64,000 nt of DNA from Flavobacteriaceae bacterium (GCA_021151665.1 JAGKWW010000001.1:62001-126000); one strand, 5' to 3'; shown: positions 34,079 through 44,199, counted from the first letter of the stretch. Notes: generated from the letters alone by a model not told the origin. Numbers and translations are program-made.

Positions 34079-36315
34079 AAGAGGCTGTAACGTATACCGA
34101 TATAAACCCTCCGCCCCTGCATTGAAGCATAGTTGTAACTTGGGTCGAAGGTGTAGCCATTTGGGTTAGTGACAGGATCGCCCGCAGTTTTATCAAAGGG
34201 ATCAAAAGGACGCAGGATCGGGTCTTTCGGCACAAAATCGAAGATGTTTTTCATGCCACCGTAAAACTCCAGCCCGTAGCTGAATTTTTTCGTAAACTGC
34301 ATATTTGCCGTACAAAACCAGGGCGAATATTCGGGGCGATAGTCATTAGGCAATATGGGCAGGCGCATAGGGCCGTACCAGTTACCGGTTACATCTACAC
34401 TATAGCTGTTGGGCAGTTGGTAACTTACGATAAAGTTACCCGACCATTTCGGGGCATGCAGTTGCTGTACACGTTCTGTACCCGTACCGCGGTCTTCCAT
34501 CTGGAAAACATCCATATAACTGATACCGGCCATTATCTTTAGCGGAAACGTAAATGAGGCTTCCGTGTTCAGGGAAACTCCCTGCGAAATGCCATGCCCT
34601 TTCAGATTATCGTAAATAATCTTGTTGGGGTCGGTGTCAAAGTCGCCCACAATCTTATTGGTAAAATAGGAATAGAAACCGGTTATGTCAAAATTCAGGT
34701 TGGCCGCTTTGGTAAATACTTTCCACACATAATTTAGGTTACCGTTAAAGGACCGTTCGGGTTTCAATTCTTCGGTAATCACCACATCGCGGGCACCGGT
34801 AAGCGCGGCGTGGTCTTCTGTAAAGAGGTTTACCACACGAAAACCAGTACCAAAACTCGCTCTCAGGGTGTTTTTGTCGTTGGGCGAATATTTATAGGCA
34901 AATCGGGGAGAGTGCACACTGCCATGGTTTTTGTCGTGGTCAAAACGGTAGCCTCCCAAAAGTTTGTGCTTCGCATTGAGCGTCCATTCGTCCTGAACGA
35001 AAAAACCGGGCAGCGGTGTTTTCTGGGGAAGGTTCGTCAGCCCGTCTGCCGATTCGGTAGCGGGGGTGTTGTCGTCATAAAACGTGTAACGAAAGGCCGC
35101 CCCAAGCAAAAGGGTATGTTTATCATTTAGAGGCTTGTCCCAATAGGCCTGTACAAATGCTACTTGTTGGTTGGCCATATAAGGCGTAAAGCCATAATAC
35201 GAATTCTGGTCATGCCAGTTGTAGGAAAATTGAGTAAATACCTTTTCCGTCATTGGGAGCTGGTACAGCCCGATCAGCTCGGCGCGCTTGGTGTAGATGC
35301 TTTCGCCGTAAATACTGTCGCTGCCCCGCCATTGTTTTGTCCAGTTCATTTCTCCGCCCCAGCGGTCTTCGTATACATAGCGCCCGCCTATGGTAAATAT
35401 GCGGTTATCCTTCCGCTCAAACGCCCATTTGTTGAATACCGAAATGCGGTTCTGCTGCGTGACATCGGTAAAATTATCGCGATTCTTATCAGTAGGGCTT
35501 TGGTAAACGAAATAGTTTATACCCAGCAATGCCGAAACCTTTTTGGTAGCCAGCTTCACCGCTGCGTCCGTGTTTACTTCACCCCAGCTCGTAGAAAAAA
35601 CATCGGCACTAAACAAGGGTGCGCGCAGGGGATTCTTAGTGATCACATTGATGATACCTCCCATTGCCTCAGACCCATACAGCGACGATGCCGGCCCTTT
35701 CACCACTTCTATCCGTTCTACAATGCTGTTAGGAATTCCGTTAAGCCCATAAACCGTTGATAGCGCACTTACAATCGGCATCCCGTCAATTAGAATCATG
35801 GTATACGGCCCTTCCATCCCGTTAATATGGATGTCGCCGGTGTTGCAGACATTACAGTTCAGTTGCGGCTGCACGCCATTGACCATGCCTACCGCTTCGA
35901 ACAGCGTGGCAGTAGGGTTTTTTCTGAAAAGCTTTGGCGTAATGATCTCTACGGGAATCGGGCTATCGGCGCGGCTTACTTCTTTCATAGTGCCTGTAAC
36001 TACCACTTCGTCAAGTGCCGTATCTTCCTCTTTCAGAACAATATCCAGCGTCGTTGTTTTCCCGGCCTCTACCAATATCTCCTTCCTGAATGATGTAAAG
36101 CCTACTGCGCTCACTATCAGCTGATGGCTCCCTGCGGTGAGCTGTAGTTCAAAATTCCCGTTATCATCGGCCACAGTTGTAAGGTTTTGCCCGATAATTA
36201 CCACACTCGCTGCGGGAAGCGGCCCTGCAGAGTCTGTAACTTTACCTTTCAGGGTTGCCTTCTGGCCATAAACGGAAATTGAGAATAAGAATAACAGGCT
36301 AAATATTTTATACAT
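34075..36315 (-). CDS. TonB-dependent receptor
   Basis: A 746-residue outer membrane receptor. Signal peptide MYKIFSLLFLFSISVYGQ; carboxypeptidase-regulatory-like domain (residues about 20-100, LKGKVTDSAGPLPAASVVI); TonB box-like DEVVVTGT; plug domain with NCNVCNTGDIHINGMEGPYTMILIDGMPIV and IERIEVVKGPASSLYGSEAMGGIINVIT; then a 22-strand-type barrel ending GRRVYIGIRYSLF. The CxxC in the plug is notable and typical of a flavobacterial subgroup that may handle metals or metal chelates. Its promoter overlaps a palindrome like those at 2185-2240, suggesting repressible expression. Confidence 0.93.
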   Translation of the reverse strand: MYKIFSLLFLFSISVYGQKATLKGKVTDSAGPLPAASVVIIGQNLTTVADDNGNFELQLTAGSHQLIVSAVGFTSFRKEILVEAGKTTTLDIVLKEEDTALDEVVVTGTMKEVSRADSPIPVEIITPKLFRKNPTATLFEAVGMVNGVQPQLNCNVCNTGDIHINGMEGPYTMILIDGMPIVSALSTVYGLNGIPNSIVERIEVVKGPASSLYGSEAMGGIINVITKNPLRAPLFSADVFSTSWGEVNTDAAVKLATKKVSALLGINYFVYQSPTDKNRDNFTDVTQQNRISVFNKWAFERKDNRIFTIGGRYVYEDRWGGEMNWTKQWRGSDSIYGESIYTKRAELIGLYQLPMTEKVFTQFSYNWHDQNSYYGFTPYMANQQVAFVQAYWDKPLNDKHTLLLGAAFRYTFYDDNTPATESADGLTNLPQKTPLPGFFVQDEWTLNAKHKLLGGYRFDHDKNHGSVHSPRFAYKYSPNDKNTLRASFGTGFRVVNLFTEDHAALTGARDVVITEELKPERSFNGNLNYVWKVFTKAANLNFDITGFYSYFTNKIVGDFDTDPNKIIYDNLKGHGISQGVSLNTEASFTFPLKIMAGISYMDVFQMEDRGTGTERVQQLHAPKWSGNFIVSYQLPNSYSVDVTGNWYGPMRLPILPNDYRPEYSPWFCTANMQFTKKFSYGLEFYGGMKNIFDFVPKDPILRPFDPFDKTAGDPVTNPNGYTFDPSYNYASMQGRRVYIGIRYSLF

Positions 36316-36337
36316 CTAATTTTAATTTTTTATATTG

Positions 36338-36364
36338 CAAAACTAAATATTTAGATTAATCTAA
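36338..36364 (-). promoter_or_regulatory. Promoter with overlapping operator-like dyads
   Basis: The minus-strand -7 box TAGTTTTG (36345-36338) overlaps AACTAAATATTTAGATT (36341-36357), which differs by one arm base from the third palindrome at 2225-2240. Adjacent TTAGATTAATCTAA (36351-36364) is a perfect 14-bp palindrome. Binding there would block transcription of the TonB receptor. Confidence 0.6.
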
Positions 36365-36484
36365 AAATAAATTTAGGGAAATTTTTTATTTCGCAGGTTA
36401 GTCAACTGTTATAATTAATCAAATTGTAGGAAATTTTCTCCACGAAGTGGTGTTAAACTGTGGTATAACCGATAGATATAAAGT

Positions 36485-36492
36485 AGCTTTGC
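36485..36492 (+). promoter_or_regulatory. -7 element of the RND efflux operon
   Basis: TAGCTTTG matches TAnnTTTG, 22 bases before the ATG at 36515. Confidence 0.45.
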
Positions 36493-36514
36493 GTTTGCTT
36501 TACTATTAGCATCT

Positions 36515-37600
36515 ATGAAAATAAAATATATTGTCTACACACTTTTGATTGTGGGCCTTGGCGCGCTCATCTATTACCGTATTGATAAGAACGCCGAAGC
36601 AAAAAAAGAGAGCGGCGGCGGTGGCCCCGGTGGCGGAAAGAAACCTCCAATGGCTGTCAGCGCTGTAGTCGTGCAGCCACAGGAATATTCGAATATACTT
36701 TCGTTATCGGGCAGCATTGAAGCCAACGAGCAGGTAGAGCTGCATAGTGAGGTTTCAGGTATTGCCGAGAAAATCTTTTTCCAGGAGGGCTCGCGTGTAG
36801 CAAAAGGCCAGGTGCTGGTTAAGATAAACGATGTAGAGCTCAGGGCGCAACTGGGAGAAGCGCGAACCCGGCAAAATCTCGCAGCTGAAAATGCGCGCCG
36901 TGCGAAGCTGCTTTTAGATAAAGAAGCTATCAGCAGGGAAGAATATGACATCGCAACTGCCGATTTTAAAACGGCGCAGGCCCAGACACAGTTAGTAAAT
37001 GCACAGCTTGCCAAAACATCTATCAAAGCCCCGTTTTCCGGAGTGATTGGCCTGCGCAGCATTTCACCCGGAACCTTCGTTACTCCAGAGACCGTGATTG
37101 CCCGGCTGGTGAACAGCAACCAGATCAAGATCACGTTTTCCATCCCCGAAAAATACGCCACGCAGATGAAGGCTAACTCAGATGTTACCTTTACGGTTGC
37201 GGGAGAAGAAACAAAATACACTGCCCGTATTTATGCGCTTGAGCCTGCTGTAGAGGAAGCAACGCGTACCCTGAAAGTCCGGGCCCTTGCAGAGAACCCA
37301 CAGGGTAAGCTGATTCCCGGAACTTTCGCTAATGTATCGCTACCGCTGGAAAAAATAGAGGATGCATTTCTGGTGCCAACCGAAGCCATAGTGCCGATTC
37401 AGGGCGGCAAAAAAGTATTTATAGCGAATGGAGGTAAGGCCAAGGAAGTTAAAGTTCAAACAGGTACGCGTAACGAAAAGGATATTGTGGTCCTGGAAGG
37501 GCTCAAGGCAGGTGACACTGTGCTTACCACAGGTGTGCTGACACTTAAAGATGATGCGCCGGTGAAAGTGAAATTAATGAACAGGAAGGCAAAACAATGA
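36515..37600 (+). CDS. RND efflux periplasmic adaptor (membrane fusion protein)
   Basis: A 361-residue adaptor of a tripartite efflux pump. An N-terminal membrane anchor (YIVYTLLIVGLGALIYY) is followed by a Gly-rich linker (GGGGPGGGKKPP), the lipoyl half-motifs (LSGSIEANEQVELHSEVSGIAEKIFFQEGSRVAKGQVLVKIND; KTSIKAPFSGVIGLRSISPGTFVT), a coiled-coil hairpin between them, and beta-barrel/MPD domains (LVPTEAIVPIQGGKKVFI). No lipobox. Its stop overlaps the start of the permease gene (ATGA), so the products are coupled. Confidence 0.95.
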   Translation: MKIKYIVYTLLIVGLGALIYYRIDKNAEAKKESGGGGPGGGKKPPMAVSAVVVQPQEYSNILSLSGSIEANEQVELHSEVSGIAEKIFFQEGSRVAKGQVLVKINDVELRAQLGEARTRQNLAAENARRAKLLLDKEAISREEYDIATADFKTAQAQTQLVNAQLAKTSIKAPFSGVIGLRSISPGTFVTPETVIARLVNSNQIKITFSIPEKYATQMKANSDVTFTVAGEETKYTARIYALEPAVEEATRTLKVRALAENPQGKLIPGTFANVSLPLEKIEDAFLVPTEAIVPIQGGKKVFIANGGKAKEVKVQTGTRNEKDIVVLEGLKAGDTVLTTGVLTLKDDAPVKVKLMNRKAKQ

Positions 37601-40600
37601 GTTTATCGACACTTAGTATAAAACGTCCGGTGCTTACCATCGTGATGAACGTGGCCATTATCCTGTTCGGGATTATTGGGTACACATTCCTCGGGGTACG
37701 CGAGTTTCCCTCTATCGACCCGGCTCAGATATCGGTGCGCACAGGTTATGCCGGTGCCAATGCCGACATCATCGAATCACAGATTACCGAGCCTCTGGAA
37801 AAAGCGATCAACTCGATAGATGGTATCCGGAACATCACCTCCTCAAGCAACCAGGGATCGAGTAATATCACAATAGAATTCGAACTTGAGAAAAATCTGG
37901 AAGAAGCCGCTAACGACGTTCGTGATAAGGTATCGCAGGCAGTGCGCAGCCTCCCCCAGGATATCGATGCGCCGCCGGTGGTGTCCAAAGCAGATGCCGA
38001 CTCTGAGCCTATCGTAACCATGACTGTGCAAAGCGCTACAAGGAATCCGCTTGAGCTGAGCGACTACGCCGAGAATGTTATCGCCGAAAGGCTGCAGACG
38101 ATTCCCGGAGTGAGCTCGGTTCAGATATGGGGGCAAAAAAAATATGCGATGCGCCTATGGGTAGATCCGGTGAAACTTGCGGCGTATGGGGTTACCGTAT
38201 CGGATGTACGCGATGCCCTTGAACGGCAGAATGTGGAATTGCCTACAGGTAAGCTGACAGGTGCCAACACAGAGCTGACTGTAAAAACAATGGGTAACCT
38301 TTCATCGGCAGAGGAATTCAACAATATTATTGTGAAGTCGGAAGGTGAAAAAATTGTAAAGCTTAGTGATGTAGGCTATGCAGAGCTCGGTCCCGAAAAT
38401 CTTGAGACCCGTATGACCAACGATGGACAGGAGCTTGTGGGCCTTGCCATTATTCCGCAGCCGGGCACTAATTATATTGACATCGCCAATGCCTTCTATG
38501 AGCAATATGACCAGCTGAAAAAAGAACTTCCGGGAGACCTAAAACTGAATGTTGTAATCGATAATACGATATTCATCAAAAAATCGGTAGAGGAAGTAGC
38601 CGAAACACTGCTTATTTCCATCATACTGGTAACGCTTATCATTTACCTGTTCTTCCGCGACTGGGCTATCGCACTCAGGCCATTGCTGGACATACCGGTA
38701 TCATTGGTGTCGACGTTTTTTATCATGTATATTTTCGGCTTTTCGATCAATGTGCTTACGCTACTGGCTATTGTGCTTGCCACAGGATTGGTGGTAGACG
38801 ACGGTATCGTAGTGACCGAGAATATCTTTAAGAAAGTAGAGGAGGGGATGAGCCCGATAGAGGCCGCCATGAAGGGAGCCAATGAGATATTCTTTGCGGT
38901 CATCTCGATCTCTATTACTCTGGCAGCGGTGTTCCTTCCCGTAATATTTCTCGAAGGTTTTGTAGGCAGGCTGTTCCGGGAGTTTGGCGTCGTCATCGCG
39001 GCGGCAGTGCTCGTCTCGGCCTTTGTATCGCTTACGCTAACACCAATGCTTAATGCCTATCTGATAAAAGGCGGTGTGCATAAGAAGTCAAAATTCTACG
39101 ATCTTACCGAGCCGTATTTTGAAAAGATGAATGCAGGCTACGCAAAGATGCTTACCGGCTTTATGAAGCGTAAATGGATTAGCTTCCCGATACTTGTCGT
39201 TTGCGTCGGATTGATCGCCTTATTTTATACGACGATACAAAAAGAAACTGCACCGTATGACGACCGCAGCTTTATAGGGATGAATATTACCGCGCCCGAA
39301 GGAGCCTCTTTTGATTATATGGACCGGTTCATGGGCGAATTAACCCAGCTGATAAATGATTCTATTCCCGAGAAAAAAGCGAGCCTCGTAATCACTTCGC
39401 CCGGCTTTGGGTCGGCATCGGTAAACAGCGGACGTGTGCGTATCGCGCTAAAAGAACCGGATGAGCGCGAGCGTTCGCAAAAAGAGATCGCGCAGGATCT
39501 TACCAAATGGACGAAGCGTTACGCGGAGGCGAGGGTTTCGGTTAGCGAGCAGCCTACGATAGCCGTAAACCGCAGGGGAGGCTTCCCGATACAATATATT
39601 ATACAGGCGCCGAATTTCGAAAAGCTTCAACAAAAGATACCGCAGTTTATGGAGGAAGTCGCCAAAGAACCGACTTTTGCAATGACCGACGTCAACCTGA
39701 AGTTCAACAAGCCCGAAATCAACGTGACGCTGGACCGGGAGAAGGCGCAAAGCCTTGGCGTATCGCTTCGCGATGTAGCGCAGACCCTTCAATTGTCGCT
39801 CAGTGGTCAGCGGTTTGGTTACTTTATGATGAATGGCAAGCAATACCAGGTGATCGGCCAGTTTGATAAGCCTGACCGCGATTCTCCGCTCGACCTTACT
39901 TCTTTATATGTAAAAAGCAATACCGGCAGCCTGATACAACTGGATAACCTGGTAAATGTTGAAGAGCAAAGCAGCCCGCCACAGCTTTACCATAACAACA
40001 GATATATGTCGGCCACCGTATCGGCAGGACTTGCTCCTGGCAACAGCATCAGTGATGGAATCGAAGCGATGGAGCGCGTGCGTGCCAAAGTACTCGACGA
40101 TACTTTTACAACAGACCTTGGCGGTGAATCGCGCGATTTTGTAGAGAGTTCCTCCAATACCTTGTTCGCGTTCGGTCTCGCGCTGTTACTAATATACCTG
40201 ATACTTGCAGGACAGTTTGAGAGTTTTATCGATCCCTTCATTATCATTCTTACAGTACCAATGGCCGTAGCGGGCGCATTGCTTTCACTATGGCTTTTTG
40301 GGCAGACATGGAATATCTTTAGCCAGATCGGTACCATTATGCTTATCGGTTTGGTTACTAAAAACGGTATCCTTATCGTAGAATTTGCCAACCAGCTTCG
40401 GGAAGAGGGTAAAGAAAAATATGAGGCTATTCTGGAAGCTGCCGAATCGCGCCTTCGCCCGATTTTAATGACCAGTCTTGCCATTGCTTTGGGCGCGCTG
40501 CCTATTGCGTTATCACTTGGCGCGGCATCAACCAGCCGTATCGGTATGGGGGTGGTTATCGTTGGCGGCACGGTGTTTTCCCTGGTGCTCACACTTTTTG

Positions 40601-40680
40601 TGATACCCGCCATTTATTTCATGTGGTCGCGCCCGCGAAAGCACAGGCCTGAATTTGATAAAATAGAAAGTGAACTGTAA
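37597..40680 (+). CDS. RND efflux transporter permease (HAE1/AcrB type)
   Basis: A 1027-residue inner membrane pump with 12 predicted membrane segments and two large periplasmic loops. It opens MSLSTLSIKRPVLTIVMNVAIILFGIIGY. The proton-relay acidic pair is in LATGLVVDDGIVVTENIF, and the Lys in LIGLVTKNGILIVEFANQLRE, as in AcrB. This makes a multidrug/hydrophobic efflux permease more likely than a metal (CusA-type) one. It is the middle gene of the operon adaptor-permease-TolC. Confidence 0.96.
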   Translation: MSLSTLSIKRPVLTIVMNVAIILFGIIGYTFLGVREFPSIDPAQISVRTGYAGANADIIESQITEPLEKAINSIDGIRNITSSSNQGSSNITIEFELEKNLEEAANDVRDKVSQAVRSLPQDIDAPPVVSKADADSEPIVTMTVQSATRNPLELSDYAENVIAERLQTIPGVSSVQIWGQKKYAMRLWVDPVKLAAYGVTVSDVRDALERQNVELPTGKLTGANTELTVKTMGNLSSAEEFNNIIVKSEGEKIVKLSDVGYAELGPENLETRMTNDGQELVGLAIIPQPGTNYIDIANAFYEQYDQLKKELPGDLKLNVVIDNTIFIKKSVEEVAETLLISIILVTLIIYLFFRDWAIALRPLLDIPVSLVSTFFIMYIFGFSINVLTLLAIVLATGLVVDDGIVVTENIFKKVEEGMSPIEAAMKGANEIFFAVISISITLAAVFLPVIFLEGFVGRLFREFGVVIAAAVLVSAFVSLTLTPMLNAYLIKGGVHKKSKFYDLTEPYFEKMNAGYAKMLTGFMKRKWISFPILVVCVGLIALFYTTIQKETAPYDDRSFIGMNITAPEGASFDYMDRFMGELTQLINDSIPEKKASLVITSPGFGSASVNSGRVRIALKEPDERERSQKEIAQDLTKWTKRYAEARVSVSEQPTIAVNRRGGFPIQYIIQAPNFEKLQQKIPQFMEEVAKEPTFAMTDVNLKFNKPEINVTLDREKAQSLGVSLRDVAQTLQLSLSGQRFGYFMMNGKQYQVIGQFDKPDRDSPLDLTSLYVKSNTGSLIQLDNLVNVEEQSSPPQLYHNNRYMSATVSAGLAPGNSISDGIEAMERVRAKVLDDTFTTDLGGESRDFVESSSNTLFAFGLALLLIYLILAGQFESFIDPFIIILTVPMAVAGALLSLWLFGQTWNIFSQIGTIMLIGLVTKNGILIVEFANQLREEGKEKYEAILEAAESRLRPILMTSLAIALGALPIALSLGAASTSRIGMGVVIVGGTVFSLVLTLFVIPAIYFMWSRPRKHRPEFDKIESEL

Positions 40681-40681
40681 G

Positions 40682-41980
40682 ATGAAATATATTTTGCTTT
40701 TACTCGCCACGTTGTTTTCATTCGGAGCATCAGCACAGGAACTGCTTACCCTGGAAGATGCCGTGGCGCAGGCCCTGAAAAATAACTATGATATCCGCCT
40801 GGCGGCAAATGACCTGCGTATCGACCAGCAAAACGTAAACCTTGCCAATGCCGGGTTACTGCCTGCGGTTACCGGTACGTTCAACCAGAACAACGCGATA
40901 CAGAATTCTACCCAGGTGCGGTCTGACGGAACAACGCAGACACTGGACAATGCCAAGAACAATAACATGAACTACGGTGTCAACCTTGGATGGACGGTGT
41001 TTGACGGTTTCCGCATGTTTGCCCGATACGATCAGCTAAAAGAAGTAGAAAAGCTTGGCAGCACCGAACTGAAGCTGACCATTATTACGCGTGTAGCCGA
41101 TGTAATGGAAACGTATTACGATCTGGTACAGCAACAACAGCTTTTAAAAGCGCTCGATACGGCTATTGTTATTTCGAAGCAGCGGGTAGACCTGGCGCAG
41201 AATCGCTACACTATCGGTAAGGCGGCGAAGTTGGAAGTACTCAATGCACAGGTGGACCTGAACACCGACCGGACGAATTACTTACGCCAAAAAGAATCCT
41301 ACGAGAATGCACAGACGTACCTGAACGAGCTGATGGCGCGTGATGTTGCCGTACGGTTTCGTGTAGCGGATACAGTTGTGATAGACGACAAATTAAAGTT
41401 GGCCGACCTGATGTCACTCGCTGGGCAGCAAAACCCGCAGATTCAGATATCGCTGCTTAATAAGCGCATTGCCGAACTCAACCTGAAGCAGGTACGTGCC
41501 AACCGATATCCTCAGCTGCGGCTCACTACAGGATATGTTTTTACCGAAACCGAATCGAGCCTCGGGTTTACACAGCACACCTCGGCAAAAGGGCTTAATT
41601 ATGGAATAGGCGCCTCTATCAACATCTTTAACGGATTCTTGCAGAGCCGTAACGAGCGTATCGCCAAAATTCAGATAGAGAATACCGATCTGCAGATCAA
41701 CCAGCAACAGCAATCCATTAATTCGCAGCTGATGTCCTCGTACCAAACGTACCTCACCAATCTGGAACTGGTACAGCTGGAAGCAAAGAATGTTGAAATC
41801 GCAAAACAAAACCTCGATATTACCCTCGAAAAATTCCGTATCGGGACCATCACAACTATTGAAGTACGCACTGCACAGCTCAACTACATTAATGCAATGG
41901 CGCGAAACAGTTCCGCACAATACCAGGCGAAACTATCGGAAGTAGCACTGCGTGAATTGGCCGGAAACATCACATTTTAG
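40682..41980 (+). CDS. TolC family outer membrane channel
   Basis: A 432-residue outer membrane efflux protein. I use ATG 40682 (MKYILLLLATLFSFGASAQ, a clean signal peptide), one base after the permease stop, rather than an upstream GTG. Two outer-membrane-efflux repeats are visible: LTLEDAVAQALKNNYDIRLAANDLRIDQQNVNLANAGLLPAVTGTF and a second at about residues 245-420 (LKQVRANRYPQLRLTTGY, IGTITTIEVRTAQLNYINA). It completes the tripartite pump and is followed by a terminator. Confidence 0.95.
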   Translation: MKYILLLLATLFSFGASAQELLTLEDAVAQALKNNYDIRLAANDLRIDQQNVNLANAGLLPAVTGTFNQNNAIQNSTQVRSDGTTQTLDNAKNNNMNYGVNLGWTVFDGFRMFARYDQLKEVEKLGSTELKLTIITRVADVMETYYDLVQQQQLLKALDTAIVISKQRVDLAQNRYTIGKAAKLEVLNAQVDLNTDRTNYLRQKESYENAQTYLNELMARDVAVRFRVADTVVIDDKLKLADLMSLAGQQNPQIQISLLNKRIAELNLKQVRANRYPQLRLTTGYVFTETESSLGFTQHTSAKGLNYGIGASINIFNGFLQSRNERIAKIQIENTDLQINQQQQSINSQLMSSYQTYLTNLELVQLEAKNVEIAKQNLDITLEKFRIGTITTIEVRTAQLNYINAMARNSSAQYQAKLSEVALRELAGNITF

Positions 41981-41997
41981 GCTCGGTAATAAGCACA

Positions 41998-42026
41998 AAA
42001 AGGCCACGTTGAAGTGGCCTTTTCTA
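41998..42026 (+). terminator. Terminator of the RND efflux operon
   Basis: AAAAGGCCAC (41998-42007) and GTGGCCTTTT (42014-42023) form a 10-bp stem followed by TCTATT. It may also serve the convergent GH30 gene. Confidence 0.8.
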
Positions 42027-42042
42027 TTATTATACTAAGTAT

Positions 42043-43488
42043 TTATAATACCAGTGTCTGTATAGAGTGGGCAGGGCTTTCTACTGCTACCGCCTTTCCT
42101 TCAATCCAGAGGTTATAGGTTACATTCTGTTCACCTTTATTCATAACGATCACAGCAATCTTTCCGTCCGTATTAATAAATGCGGTCGCGTTGATAGCGC
42201 TGCGGCTTGGCGCACAGGCAATCCGTTTGGCGCCCGGGCGCACAAACTTAGAAAAGTGCCCAATGTAATAGTATTCGTTGGTAAAAATCAGCCCACCCGT
42301 TTTGGTGTTTGCGTGAACAGGAGCAAAGCAAAAGTTGCCTACGTGGTTCGGGCCGCCGGTTTCGTCAAGAAGAATGTTCCAGTCGGTCCAGGCCACGATA
42401 CCATTGTTCAGGTCATTGATGAGGTTGGTGCCATACAGTTCGCCCAAGTTCCAGTCATATACTTTAGCCATGTCGAATTTTTCTTTGCAGCCTTCGGTAA
42501 AGATGAGGTTGGTGTTCGGGAAGGTTTCATGTACCAATTTTACGTTGTTGAACATCTGCTCGCCACCACTCCAGTTCTCGTACCAGTGAAAGCCGATGCC
42601 CCATACATATTTTGCCGCTTCGGGGTCATTAAGCACAGCACTCGCCCGCTGGAACATCATATCACGGTTGTGGTCCCACGCGATGATCTTTTTGCTGCCC
42701 AGTCCTTCTTTCTTCATTGTTGGGCCCAGGAACTTTTTCAGGAAATCGCGCTCTTCTTCGCCGGTAAATATGCATGACTCCCAGGTTTGGGTGGCCATCG
42801 GCTCATTTTGTATCGAGATACCCCAAAGAGGGATACCTTCCTTTTCGTAGGCTTTTACGAATTTTGTGAAGTAGTTCGCCCAACTCTGATAAAATTCCGG
42901 CTTCAGCTTTCCACCCTTCAGCATGTTGTTATTATCCTTCATAAATGCCGGCGGGCTCCACGGCGAGGCATACATGGTAAGCTTTCCGCCTGCCGTAGCA
43001 ATGGCCTGCTTGATAAGAGGGATGCGATACTTTTTGTCATGGTCAATAGAAAACGACTTTAGGTCGGCATCACCTTCTTTGATATAAGTATAGCTTCCGC
43101 TCGAAAAGTCCGAACTATGTATTGTAGTCCGCGCAAGCGAATACCCAATGCCTTTATTAACGTCATAATAAGCGTCGAGAAATTGTTGCTGTTTGTCTTT
43201 AGGAAGCTTTGCAAACGTTTCGGCAGAAGCATCGGTTATCGCGCCACCAAATCCTGTTATGGTCTGGAACGTTTTAGACGGATCTACAAAAACCGATATT
43301 TGTGTTTCCAGCGGCTGTTTCAATTCGGTAAAATTAAGACCGGTCGCCGTTTGCTTTATGCGCAGCTCTGTGTCTTTTGCGGTGGTATACACCTGTACGG
43401 TGCGCCCGCTTGTCGCCTCTTTTTTCTGCTGTGCCACGACCGCCATCGCAGGCATTAGCAAGAAGAGAGCTAATCTTCTTTTTTTCAT
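42043..43488 (-). CDS. Glycoside hydrolase family 30 (glucosylceramidase-type)
   Basis: A 481-residue secreted glycosidase. I set the start at ATG 43488 (MKKRRLALFLLMPAMAVVAQ, a signal peptide); the longer open frame runs into rpe. GH30 features: ITGFGGAITDASAETFAKL, YSLARTTIHSSDFSSGSY, SPWSPPAFMKDNNNML, acid/base Glu229 in ISIQNEP and nucleophile Glu332 in LIFTEGCKEKF. A C-terminal beta-sandwich follows. It should cleave beta-glucosidic or related bonds outside the cytoplasm. rpe is 25 bases upstream on the same strand and is probably cotranscribed, without an obvious link. Confidence 0.93.
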   Translation of the reverse strand: MKKRRLALFLLMPAMAVVAQQKKEATSGRTVQVYTTAKDTELRIKQTATGLNFTELKQPLETQISVFVDPSKTFQTITGFGGAITDASAETFAKLPKDKQQQFLDAYYDVNKGIGYSLARTTIHSSDFSSGSYTYIKEGDADLKSFSIDHDKKYRIPLIKQAIATAGGKLTMYASPWSPPAFMKDNNNMLKGGKLKPEFYQSWANYFTKFVKAYEKEGIPLWGISIQNEPMATQTWESCIFTGEEERDFLKKFLGPTMKKEGLGSKKIIAWDHNRDMMFQRASAVLNDPEAAKYVWGIGFHWYENWSGGEQMFNNVKLVHETFPNTNLIFTEGCKEKFDMAKVYDWNLGELYGTNLINDLNNGIVAWTDWNILLDETGGPNHVGNFCFAPVHANTKTGGLIFTNEYYYIGHFSKFVRPGAKRIACAPSRSAINATAFINTDGKIAVIVMNKGEQNVTYNLWIEGKAVAVESPAHSIQTLVL

Positions 43489-43513
43489 TAGAATAGATAT
43501 TTGTGGTTTAATT

Positions 43514-44176
43514 TTAGAACGATGCAATCTCCCGCAGGCCGCTGATAGCCTTTGCAGGGTCTTCCGCTTTAAAAACATAATTGCCTGCCACCAGTACATC
43601 GGCGCCTGCTTCTGCAAGTGCCCTGGCATTTTGGTCGCTAACGCCGCCGTCGATTTCAATAAGTGTAGAAGCGCCGTTGCGGGTGATAATATCTTTCAGC
43701 TTCCTGACTTTGTTGTACGTATTTTCTATAAAAGACTGGCCGCCAAAGCCGGGGTTTACGCTCATCATACATACCAGGTCGATATCATTGATCACATCCT
43801 CAAGCAGCGAAACGTTGGTGTGTGGGTTTATCGCGACACCGGCCTTCATGCCTTCGGCTTTTATGGCCTGGAGCGTGCGGTGCAGGTGCAGGCTTGCTTC
43901 GTAATGCACAGTGAGGTTGTTGGCGCCAAGCGCGGCAAAATTCTTGATAAACCTGTCGGGGTTCATGATCATAAGGTGTACATCGAGCGTTTTTTTCGCA
44001 TGGCGCGAAATAGCCTCAAGCACCGGCATTCCGAAAGAAATGTTGGGTACAAATATCCCGTCCATGATATCAATGTGAAACCAGTCGGCATCGCTGTTGT
44101 TTATCATTTCGATATCGCGCTGCAGGTTTGCAAAATCTGCAGATAGCACAGAAGGGGCAATAAGGGTAGTTTTCAT
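43514..44176 (-). CDS. rpe: Ribulose-phosphate 3-epimerase
   Basis: A 220-residue TIM-barrel enzyme of the pentose phosphate pathway. I take ATG 44176 (MKTTLIAPSVLSADFANLQRDIEMI). Diagnostic motifs are SDADWFHIDIMDGIFVPNISFG (metal His/Asp), LDVHLMIMNPDRF, NPGFGGQSFIENTYNKVRKL and EIDGGVSDQNARALAEAGADVLVAGNYVF. It has its own promoter (44200-44207) after the rpoD terminator. Confidence 0.97.
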   Translation of the reverse strand: MKTTLIAPSVLSADFANLQRDIEMINNSDADWFHIDIMDGIFVPNISFGMPVLEAISRHAKKTLDVHLMIMNPDRFIKNFAALGANNLTVHYEASLHLHRTLQAIKAEGMKAGVAINPHTNVSLLEDVINDIDLVCMMSVNPGFGGQSFIENTYNKVRKLKDIITRNGASTLIEIDGGVSDQNARALAEAGADVLVAGNYVFKAEDPAKAISGLREIASF

Positions 44177-44199
44177 TTGTGTTGTTGTAGGTTGTGCCG

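Noticed and set aside
40670..40681. Upstream GTG start for the TolC gene
   Set aside because: It would overlap the permease end and disturb the signal peptide; ATG 40682 gives a normal one.
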